A DNA stretch of 5,307 nucleotides from Pyrinomonadaceae bacterium (lineage in GTDB: Bacteria > Acidobacteriota > Blastocatellia > Pyrinomonadales > Pyrinomonadaceae): NCBI GenBank assembly GCA_014379795.1, contig JACMLC010000242.1:1-5307 (forward strand). Direction: 5' to 3'. The notes beneath the pieces are model-generated. The model was given only the letters and a program-made list of their open reading frames with translations, was not told the origin of the DNA and made no database searches. The position numbers were made by a program, and so were the translations under genes. Below are positions 1-5,307 of the stretch, one piece after another. Numbering within the stretch: position 1 is the stretch's first letter; the number at the start of each line of letters is the position of its first letter.

Positions 1-1
1 C

Positions 2-1015
2 GAAGAGCGCATTCAACTCAAGAAGCGCGGGACGGACGACCCGGAAGCTTATGAAGTTTACCTGCGCGGTCGTTACTACTGGAACAGTTTTACCGAAGAA
101 GGATTTGCCAAAGCCCTCGTCTGTTACAACCGCGCCATCGCGCTCGATACGGAATACGCGCAGGCTTACACGGGCATCGCGGATTATTACAACCTCTTAG
201 GGGTTTATGCCGTGCTGCCTTTCGCAGACACTTCGGCGGCGGCGATTGACGCCGCGCTCACGGCTATCAAGTTGGACGACAATCTGGCCGAAGCTTATTC
301 CGCGCTCGGCTTTGCCACGCTCACGCATGATTTCGATTGGCAGACGGCAGAGCGTTATCTGCGGCGTGCGACTGAATTGAATCCCAACTATGCGACGGGG
401 CGTTTGTGGTATTGCTATTTCTTAGGGATGGCGGGGCGATTCGACGAAGCGCTGGCACAGGTGCGTCGCGCGCTTGAGCTTGACCCGCTCACACCTCTTG
501 TCCATCACGCGCTCGCGTGGACTTACTTTCATGCACGTCGTTATGAGGAATCAATCGCCGCCGTCCGAAAGCTTGCCATCAACGAGCCGCAGTATGGCAT
601 GGGGCATATTTTTATGTGCGTCGTGCTGTTGCATACGGGAGCGCATGAGGAAGCGATTGAAGCCGGGCAGAAAGCCGTCGCGCTGTTGGGCAGAACTCCT
701 TACACGCTCTTCTGGCTCGCCTCCGCTTGTGCTGCGGCTGGTCAGGAGGAGAGAGCGCGCGCGCTGCTTTCAGAAATCGAAGAGCTATCAGCCGTACGCT
801 ATGTCTCGCCTTATCTGCTGGCGATGGTGTATCGCAATCTGGACGACCGGGAGCAGGCGCTTGCACAGCTTGAGCGCGCGTTAGAGATACGCGACGGGCG
901 GCTCGCATGGCTCGGCGTTGACCCGCAGTTTGATTCCTTGCGCTCCGAGCCGCGTTTTACAGAGATACTCCGCAAGACAAACAATCCCGCGCCGGCGCGT
1001 GCTGTGACAGCTTAA
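2..1015 (+). CDS. TPR-repeat protein, C-terminal part (5' end outside window)
   Basis: The frame is open from the left edge (first full codon at position 2) to TAA at 1013-1015, giving 337 in-window residues. A GTG at 212 is an internal codon, because coding similarity continues upstream of it. The protein is almost entirely tetratricopeptide-type helical hairpins: about seven units from residue 32 to 296, with typical signatures such as AIALDTEYAQAYTGIADYY (43-61), ATELNPNYA (123-131) and ALELDP (157-162). The first residues (DPEAYEVYLRGRYYWN, 13-28) and the ending (VDPQFDSLRSEPRFTEILRK, 306-325) are characteristic of acidobacterial proteins in which a TolB-like domain plus TPRs follows either a winged-helix DNA-binding domain or a Ser/Thr kinase domain. 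TPRs mediate protein-protein contacts. The N-terminal effector domain is outside the window, so regulator and kinase cannot be told apart. It converges on the DoxX gene with 8 bp between stop codons. Confidence 0.9.
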   Translation, partial: EERIQLKKRGTDDPEAYEVYLRGRYYWNSFTEEGFAKALVCYNRAIALDTEYAQAYTGIADYYNLLGVYAVLPFADTSAAAIDAALTAIKLDDNLAEAYSALGFATLTHDFDWQTAERYLRRATELNPNYATGRLWYCYFLGMAGRFDEALAQVRRALELDPLTPLVHHALAWTYFHARRYEESIAAVRKLAINEPQYGMGHIFMCVVLLHTGAHEEAIEAGQKAVALLGRTPYTLFWLASACAAAGQEERARALLSEIEELSAVRYVSPYLLAMVYRNLDDREQALAQLERALEIRDGRLAWLGVDPQFDSLRSEPRFTEILRKTNNPAPARAVTA

Positions 1016-1023
1016 ATCGAAAT

Positions 1024-1500
1024 TTATTGTTGAGGACTTGCCCCCCAAGCCTCTCGCTCTCCCAATCCAGAGGCGTCGCCGGAACGGTGCGCAGTGTTGC
1101 GCCTTTGCCACAACCTATCTAAGCTCCACTCGCCTCCTCCGGCCACCGCCAGATACAGAAACACAAAGCTGTAGAGCGCTGCCAACTCTCCCTTATTTAT
1201 AATCGGCCAGAATCCTTGCGGCGCGTGCGCCATGAAGTAAGCTACCGCCAGCAGGCCGGACAGGATGAAAGCCACAGGACGGGTAAACAGCCCGATCAGG
1301 AGCAGCAGCCCGCCAAAGAACTCCAACACACCGGCTATGCCGGACATAGAGAGCAGCGCGGGCGTCGGGCCGGGACGCGTAGCCAGCACGCCGAAGAGTT
1401 TCTGCGCGCCGTGCTGTGTCATCAGCAACGCCGAGACTATCCGCAGGACGCTCAAAATGCGCGGCGTCCATTTTGTTTGAAATGAATCTTGATTGACCAT
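1024..1500 (-). CDS. DoxX family membrane protein
   Basis: Encodes 158 residues from the ATG at 1500 to TAA at 1026-1024. Four hydrophobic segments fit the DoxX four-helix fold: about residues 14-34 (RIVSALLMTQHGAQKLFG core), 54-72, 75-92 and 106-120. Family hallmarks are visible: HGAQKLFG after helix 1, LEFFGGLLLLIGLFTRP in helix 2, AYFMAHAPQGFWPIINKGEL between helices 3 and 4, and GGGEWSLD after helix 4. It is expected in the inner membrane. Some DoxX relatives are linked to quinol oxidation or oxidative-stress complexes, but the activity of this branch is not known. The hydrophilic tail of about 30 residues after WSLD (rich in R, G and E) is longer than I expect for the family. A second ATG at 1503 is in frame, but the Shine-Dalgarno sequence ends 1 nt from it and 4 nt from the ATG at 1500, so 1500 is preferred. 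The gene lies downstream of, and co-directional with, the large repeat protein across 87 bp. Confidence 0.93.
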   Translation of the reverse strand: MVNQDSFQTKWTPRILSVLRIVSALLMTQHGAQKLFGVLATRPGPTPALLSMSGIAGVLEFFGGLLLLIGLFTRPVAFILSGLLAVAYFMAHAPQGFWPIINKGELAALYSFVFLYLAVAGGGEWSLDRLWQRRNTAHRSGDASGLGEREAWGASPQQ

Positions 1501-1504
1501 CATA

Positions 1505-1511
1505 CTCCTCT
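1505..1511 (-). promoter_or_regulatory. Ribosome binding site of the DoxX gene
   Basis: On the minus strand the sequence reads AGAGGAG, then T, then ATGATG. The GGAG core leaves a 4-nt spacer to the ATG at 1500 but only 1 nt to the ATG at 1503, which favours the second start. Confidence 0.7.
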
Positions 1512-1530
1512 AAAAATAATCCAACCTTCA

Positions 1531-1536
1531 ATTATG
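1531..1536 (-). promoter_or_regulatory. Candidate -10 element upstream of DoxX
   Basis: The minus strand has CATAAT, which matches the sigma70 -10 consensus at five of six bases. It lies about 30 nt upstream of the DoxX start, so a transcript would have a leader of about 25 nt. The 6-mer 17 nt further upstream (ATGGAA) is a poor -35 match. This is weak evidence that DoxX has its own promoter inside the 87-bp gap. No hairpin terminator was seen in the gap after the stop codon of the preceding gene. Confidence 0.25.
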
Positions 1537-1591
1537 ATTGCTTCGACCGTCTGTTCCATCCTCTTACCTTTCCCACATCGCCTGATGCTCT

Positions 1592-4585
1592 TTAAGGATT
1601 GACAGCTTGCGGAACGGGCACATCTCCGCCGGTGCCGAACTGGTCTGTGCGAAGCGCGTTGTTCGTGCTCTGAATTATGTACCACGCTCCCTGACGGAAG
1701 ACCGCGATGTCTGATTTAGCATCACCGTCATAATCAGCAGGCACAGGGATGTCAGCACTCAAGCCAAACTGTTGCCCGCGAAATCCATTCGTGCTCTGCA
1801 ACAGATACCAAATGCCCTGACCCGGACGGAACACTGCCATGTCTGCTTTACCGTCGCCGTCATAATCTGCCGCCACGGGTTTATCAGTCGCTACGCCAAA
1901 CTGAAACGCTGTGAATCCGAGCTGGCTTCTCTGAATAAACCAAGTTCCCGCGCGGAACACCGCAACATCAGCCTTGCCGTCGCCGTCGTAATCCGCCGCT
2001 ACGGGTTTGTCGCCCGTTGTTCCGAAGGCCGTCGCGCTCGTTTGATTGTTCGCCAGATTGTAGAAATACCAGACGCCGCTCGATGGTCGAAAGACGGCTA
2101 ACTCGGCTTTGCCATCGCCGTCATAATCTGCCGCCACTGGAATGTCGTCCGCCGCGCCGAATGCGATTCCGGTAAATCCGGCCTGGCTTCTCAACAAGTA
2201 CCATGTGCCGTTGCGATAAACGGCGATGTCTGTCTTGCCGTCTCCGTCATAATCGGCAGGAGCGATGCGGTCTGTCGCCAGCCCGAACTGCATAGCGCGA
2301 AAAGCATTGTCGGAACTTTGCTGTATATACCAACTGCCGCCTGCGGAACGAAAAACAGCGATGTCCGCTTTGCTATCGCCGTCAAAATCAAACGGAGTTT
2401 TGCGTACCGGCGGCGCAGGGTCGCCGATCTTCACGACAAAAGCGTCGTCGTGACTTTCACCTCCACCGGCATTTTGCGTTTGGAACGCTCCCGCTGTCGT
2501 CGGGAAATTGTATGCAGATGTATTGCCCGTGACGAAGACGTTCCCGTTCCCTTGTGCAGCGATGCCGCGTCCTTCATCCGTCAGGCTTCCGCCGAGATAG
2601 GATGAATAGACGAGCGCGGTTCCGGTCGGATTTAATTTCGTGACAAAGGCATCGCTCGCACCGCCGCGATAAGTTGGATACAGGTCATTGGTCGTCGGAA
2701 AGTCTCTGGATTTGGTATCGCCCGTGACGGCGGCATTGCCGGAATTATCAATCGCAATGCCCCATCCCCTGTCCACATCTTCGCCGCCGAGATAAGTTGA
2801 GTAGACCAGCGCAGAGCCGCTAGGGTTAAGCTTCATAACAAAGGCATCGAAACTGCCCGTCCGCTGAAACGCGCCCGCCGTCGTGGGAAGGTCGTTTGAT
2901 TCCGTAATGCCCGCCACAAAGGCATTGCCCGCGCCGTCCACTGCAATGCCCATTCCCTGTTCGCGTGCGCAGCCGCCGAAAAAAGTCGAATAGACGAGCG
3001 TGCGCCCGTCCGGCGCAAACTTGGTGACAAAGGCATCCAGCCCGCAACGCGTTCTGTCGTAGGCTCCCGGCGTGACGGGAAAGTCCGGCGAGTAGGTATA
3101 GCCTGTGACATACGCGCTGCCCGCGCTGTCAACCGCGATGCCTTCAGCCCAATCATCCGTCGTGTTGAGAACTTCCCCCGCGCCCAAGTAAGTAGAATAG
3201 ACGAGCGCCGTCCCCGTCGCATTGACCTTCGTGACGAACCCGTCATTGTTACCGCCTCCGTAATTCGGCTGAAAGGCGTTGACGACCGGAAACGTGCTGA
3301 TCGGGGTAGGGTTTTTCGTCCAGCCCGCGAGGTAAACATTCCCCGCCGCATCCAGCGCGATGTCGCGCACGAAGTCGTCAAAGGCGCCGCCGAAGCGAGA
3401 TGAATAAACAAGCGCGTTGCCCGCAGCGTTGAGCTTTGTCAACGCGACATCAAAGCCTCCCGGCGCGGTTTGAAATGCTCCCGGCGTGATGGGAAAGTCC
3501 GGCGACGAAGCCATCCCCGCGACGTAAGCATTACCTGCCGCATCAACGGCGATGGCGCTGCCTCCGCCGCCCAGCAGATAGGTCGAATAGATGAGCGCGT
3601 TGCCCGCCGCGTTTAGTTTCGCCACAAAGGTCCCCGGAGGCGTGGTCTGATAAGCGCCGGGCGTGGTCGGAAAATTAACCGGCGAAGCGTTGCCAACGAT
3701 ATAGGCGTTGCCTGCATTGTCCACCGCGATGGCATTACCGGCGTCGTAGCCCATGCCGCCTAGATAAGTTGAATAAACCAGCACGGGGTCAATCACGAGC
3801 GGCTTGGAAACATCATACTCGCCAATCTCAAAACCGACCTGCGTTTCGTTTTTCAGAAAATAGTTTCCGGCAATCTCTTTGCGCTCATCACCCACTGTTT
3901 GATAAACGAGGGGTTTATGTTGCCGGACGATGCCGTCTTTGAGCCGCAAAATCAGCTCGCCTTGATGGTCAAGCTCGATCTTTTCGACGCCTTCAAAGTT
4001 AAGCGCGATTTGCTTTGCGTCTGCATGTGGCGCGACGATAAAGTCGTATTCCAGTTGTCGCCCGTTGCCGTAAAAAACTTGGTCAACTCCGGGATACACG
4101 TCCTTGTAATGCACACGCGCAAAAGTCTGCACATCTGTGCGCCATTGCTGGCTCTGGCCGCTAAAATAATTGCTCTTTCCCGGCAATTCGTTTTGAGCAG
4201 TTATTTCCGGCTCAGGGTTGGCCTTGTCCAAGCTGATTCGCAACACGGCGTTTTCTCGCGCGGCATTGCTCCGCTCTTTTTTCAAAGTCATCACGGCTTC
4301 ATTCTGTGTCAGGAAAAGCGAGTACCCGTTACCGCGCGACAGGAATTTAACTTGCCCGTCGGTCTGTCCCTGATTGGCTTCAAAACTGAGCGGCACTTTC
4401 CCGAAATCCGTTTGCGCTTCGCGCCGTTCGGCTCCAACTGATTTCTCGCCGGTCTCATCAATTCTCTGTTCTGAGATTTGCCCTGTAGGATTAGCTGAAA
4501 TAAGAACGAAACCAATGATTGTCAGGACAGCTTTCAACCCCAGCATCGAGACACCTAAAATTGCGAGACGAAATTTGTTATGCAT
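1592..4585 (-). CDS. Secreted SBBP seven-bladed propeller protein with C-terminal FG-GAP/VCBS-like calcium repeats
   Basis: Encodes 997 residues from the ATG at 4585 (numbering used here) to TAA at 1594-1592. Residues 1-31 form a Sec-type signal: a short basic start (MHNKFR), a long hydrophobic stretch and a likely cleavage site near LISA/NP. Residues 61-266 match the DUF7948-type domain that precedes SBBP repeats, with VPLSFEANQGQTDGQVKFLS near its start and SKPLVIDPVLVYSTYLGG at its end. Residues 270-721 hold seven SBBP repeats with the pattern VYSTYLGG, IAVDxAGNAYVxG, FPTTPGAFQ and DAFVTKLNxxGxAL. Residues 733-997 hold six repeats, each opening with DxDGDxKx(D/E), a calcium-binding loop of the FG-GAP/VCBS type. 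No PEP-CTERM, Por-secretion or LPXTG sorting signal is present. It is predicted to be extracellular or periplasmic, with a likely adhesion or ligand-binding role; no enzyme motif is seen. The frame also extends upstream to a TTG at 4657, but that would bury the signal peptide and ignore the Shine-Dalgarno site at 4594-4598. Confidence 0.93.
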   Translation of the reverse strand: MHNKFRLAILGVSMLGLKAVLTIIGFVLISANPTGQISEQRIDETGEKSVGAERREAQTDFGKVPLSFEANQGQTDGQVKFLSRGNGYSLFLTQNEAVMTLKKERSNAARENAVLRISLDKANPEPEITAQNELPGKSNYFSGQSQQWRTDVQTFARVHYKDVYPGVDQVFYGNGRQLEYDFIVAPHADAKQIALNFEGVEKIELDHQGELILRLKDGIVRQHKPLVYQTVGDERKEIAGNYFLKNETQVGFEIGEYDVSKPLVIDPVLVYSTYLGGMGYDAGNAIAVDNAGNAYIVGNASPVNFPTTPGAYQTTPPGTFVAKLNAAGNALIYSTYLLGGGGSAIAVDAAGNAYVAGMASSPDFPITPGAFQTAPGGFDVALTKLNAAGNALVYSSRFGGAFDDFVRDIALDAAGNVYLAGWTKNPTPISTFPVVNAFQPNYGGGNNDGFVTKVNATGTALVYSTYLGAGEVLNTTDDWAEGIAVDSAGSAYVTGYTYSPDFPVTPGAYDRTRCGLDAFVTKFAPDGRTLVYSTFFGGCAREQGMGIAVDGAGNAFVAGITESNDLPTTAGAFQRTGSFDAFVMKLNPSGSALVYSTYLGGEDVDRGWGIAIDNSGNAAVTGDTKSRDFPTTNDLYPTYRGGASDAFVTKLNPTGTALVYSSYLGGSLTDEGRGIAAQGNGNVFVTGNTSAYNFPTTAGAFQTQNAGGGESHDDAFVVKIGDPAPPVRKTPFDFDGDSKADIAVFRSAGGSWYIQQSSDNAFRAMQFGLATDRIAPADYDGDGKTDIAVYRNGTWYLLRSQAGFTGIAFGAADDIPVAADYDGDGKAELAVFRPSSGVWYFYNLANNQTSATAFGTTGDKPVAADYDGDGKADVAVFRAGTWFIQRSQLGFTAFQFGVATDKPVAADYDGDGKADMAVFRPGQGIWYLLQSTNGFRGQQFGLSADIPVPADYDGDAKSDIAVFRQGAWYIIQSTNNALRTDQFGTGGDVPVPQAVNP
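1595..2389 (-). repeat. Six FG-GAP/VCBS-like calcium-motif repeats
   Basis: DxDGDxKx(D/E) motifs begin at minus-strand positions 2389, 2254, 2128, 1993, 1867 and 1735, so the periods are 45, 42, 45, 42 and 44 residues. Each unit runs DYDGDGKxDIAVFR, a WY(I/L) strand, a QS or RS segment, FG, then D(I/K)PVAA. The array ends in FGTGGDVPVPQAVNP, where the next calcium loop would be expected; the stop codon follows. The units probably form a second propeller-like domain that binds calcium. Confidence 0.85.
2423..3778 (-). repeat. Seven SBBP repeats in the large secreted protein
   Basis: Protein-level tandem repeats start at the (V/I)YS(T/S/R) strand of each unit, at minus-strand positions 3778, 3592, 3409, 3202, 2995, 2806 and 2611. 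Unit lengths are 62, 61, 69, 69, 63, 65 and about 63 residues. The last unit ends near position 2423 (VVKIG), just before a short proline-containing linker. Seven units fit one closed seven-bladed beta-propeller. The seventh unit departs from consensus: IAAQGNGNVFV replaces IAVDxAGNAYV and so loses the conserved aspartate. The DNA copies are diverged, so this is an old array rather than a recent expansion. Confidence 0.85.
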
Positions 4586-4779
4586 AAACTGAATCCTTAA
4601 TAACCTGCTTGATTGACTACCATTAGCTATAAAACGGATTGACACACTTAGCTGCAACCGATTTACAGCAACCCGTATGCCTGCATGCTCAGACAGATTT
4701 TCTCACTGAATGATGGGATTTTTATGTCCGCCACGCGCTTTTAATGTTCTATGGCGTAACAGATATGAGCTTTAGTGTA
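4586..4779. other. Intergenic region between peptidase and SBBP protein
   Basis: These 194 bp hold no supported gene. For the downstream minus-strand gene the region contains the AAGGA site and an AT-rich stretch near 4627-4632 (TATAGC on the minus strand) that could be a weak -10, but no good -35 is seen. The 7-mer GATTGAC (plus strand) occurs at 4611-4617 and 4637-4643 on either side of that stretch. After the peptidase stop there is a possible CGCCA/TGGCG stem with an 18-nt loop, but no T run follows it, so it is not called a terminator. Confidence 0.5.
4594..4598 (-). promoter_or_regulatory. Ribosome binding site deciding the start of the SBBP protein
   Basis: The minus strand reads AAGGA, an 8-nt spacer (TTCAGTTT), then ATG at 4585. 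The spacing is ideal, and the protein from this ATG begins directly with a signal peptide. This supports 4585 over the TTG 72 nt upstream. Confidence 0.75.
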
Positions 4780-5307
4780 CTACTGCGCGGGAGGCAGTGA
4801 GATTGTTCCCGTGATAGGAGCGGCTCCGCCGAATGTCCGAAACTCAATCTGATTAAGCGGATTATCGTCGTCGTTTGCCAGCGCGCGTGTGAGCGCGGGG
4901 TCTAGGGAGAGGACTGCGCGCATGGTGCTGCGCGGCGAGAGATGGTCTTCGTCCGTCTCGTCATTGTCCACGCAGTTGTGTGCGAGCGAGCGCGACAGTC
5001 TTTGCGCTTGCGGTTCTCTGCTGTCCGGCGTGCGCGCAACCAATGTGCGCGCGGCTCGCACTCCGACCAGATCGCACGTCAGCTCTTCGGCCTTCTGCGC
5101 GTTGATGCGCAAGCCGGTTTGCCGCGCCGCACGCCTTCCAACCAGATAAAACAGAGCTTGCAGTGAGTTTTGCCTGCCGTCCGCGATGTGCGTCAGCTCG
5201 TGCGAGAGGACGCTGATCATGCCTTCGTCTGAAGGCAAGCCGACGAGAAAGATTGTGCCAAAGCGAATGGTGTGCGGGTCGCTCATGATGACTGCGGCGT
5301 TGTCGCG
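4780..5307 (-). CDS. HELTH zinc metallopeptidase, M48-like gluzincin, C-terminal part
   Basis: The frame is open from the right edge to TAG at 4782-4780, giving 175 in-window residues. The ATG at 5286 is probably internal, because the seven codons before it (RDNAAVI) read on smoothly into SDPHTIRFGTIFLVG. Counting from that Met, HELTH at residues 29-33 gives two zinc-ligand histidines and the catalytic glutamate. E68 in ELTCD (68-72) is the likely third ligand, in the ExxxD arrangement seen in M48-like gluzincins. The segment between them (FYLVGRRAARQTGL, 46-59) is a probable helix. Beyond the active site are an acidic stretch (HNCVDNDETDEDHLSPRS, 103-120), a helix around LSLDPALTRAL, and a Gly/Pro-rich tail. 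It is predicted to hydrolyse peptide bonds. The N-terminus is missing, so export or membrane anchoring cannot be judged. Exact family membership is uncertain; the HExxH plus ExxxD call is firm. Confidence 0.82.
   Translation of the reverse strand, partial: RDNAAVIMSDPHTIRFGTIFLVGLPSDEGMISVLSHELTHIADGRQNSLQALFYLVGRRAARQTGLRINAQKAEELTCDLVGVRAARTLVARTPDSREPQAQRLSRSLAHNCVDNDETDEDHLSPRSTMRAVLSLDPALTRALANDDDNPLNQIEFRTFGGAAPITGTISLPPAQ
5071..5085 (-). other. Candidate third zinc ligand motif ELTCD
   Basis: Codons for E-L-T-C-D, 35 residues after the second histidine of HELTH. The ExxxD spacing fits the gluzincin third-ligand helix. The cysteine inside the motif is unusual compared with the common EADxxG form of M48. 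Confidence 0.65.
5188..5202 (-). other. Zinc-binding HELTH motif
   Basis: Codons for H-E-L-T-H (HExxH) on the minus strand. They are preceded by EGMISVLS, the hydrophobic helix expected before an HExxH site. Confidence 0.85.

Noticed and set aside
988..999. Perfect 12-bp palindrome CGCGCCGGCGCG near the 3' end of the TPR gene
   Set aside because: It lies inside the coding region, has no loop and no T run on either strand, and can arise from GC-rich Ala/Pro/Arg codons. It is not supported as a terminator or operator.
1193..1531. Open frames overlapping DoxX on both strands
   Set aside because: The DoxX frame shows family motifs and membrane helices; the alternatives show neither.
2833..3411. 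192-codon open frame on the minus strand overlapping the SBBP repeats
   Set aside because: It is out of frame with the clear SBBP protein, is Arg/Ser-rich with no recognisable domain, and reflects repetitive codon composition.
1595..3778. Repeated DNA such as CCGTCATAATC that might suggest recent tandem duplication, CRISPR or satellite repeats
   Set aside because: The similarity follows the codons of the protein repeats (DYDGDGK and VYSTYLGG) and third positions are diverged, so it is an old protein repeat array and not a DNA-level element.
3899..4441. 180-codon open frame on the plus strand opposite the DUF7948-like domain
   Set aside because: It is antisense to a well-supported coding region and has no recognisable domain or ribosome binding site.
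4716..4758. CGCCA/TGGCG inverted repeat after the peptidase gene
   Set aside because: A 5-bp stem with an 18-nt loop and no T run on the minus strand is too weak to call a terminator.

Overview
The window looks like chromosomal DNA of moderate GC content from a soil-type bacterium, most likely Acidobacteriota (Blastocatellia-like). This is an inference from gene content: a long TPR protein whose C-terminus resembles the TolB-like/TPR regulators common in that phylum, a secreted SBBP plus FG-GAP/VCBS repeat protein with the N-terminal domain typical of acidobacterial examples, and a HELTH metallopeptidase of a type I associate with the same group. No tRNA, rRNA, CRISPR array, insertion sequence or phage gene is visible.

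Layout. (1) Positions 2-1015, plus strand: the 3' part of a TPR-repeat protein whose start lies left of the window. (2) Positions 1024-1500, minus strand: a complete DoxX-family membrane protein, convergent with gene 1 and separated from it by 8 bp. (3) Positions 1592-4585, minus strand: a 997-residue exported protein. It has a signal peptide, a DUF7948-like domain, exactly seven SBBP repeats (a predicted seven-bladed propeller) and six FG-GAP/VCBS-like calcium-motif repeats. (4) Positions 4780-5307, minus strand: the 3' part of a zinc metallopeptidase with HELTH and a downstream ELTCD motif; its start lies right of the window.

The three minus-strand genes are co-directional, but gaps of 194 bp and 87 bp suggest separate promoters rather than a tight operon. 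No shared pathway can be read from the sequence. The peptidase and the repeat protein are probably both envelope or extracellular, and DoxX is an inner-membrane protein.

The most interesting material is inside the large repeat protein: a seven-blade count, a strict two-repeat alternation in its C-terminal array, and a lone cysteine pair placed symmetrically around a predicted beta-hairpin. I see no convincing novel multi-gene system.
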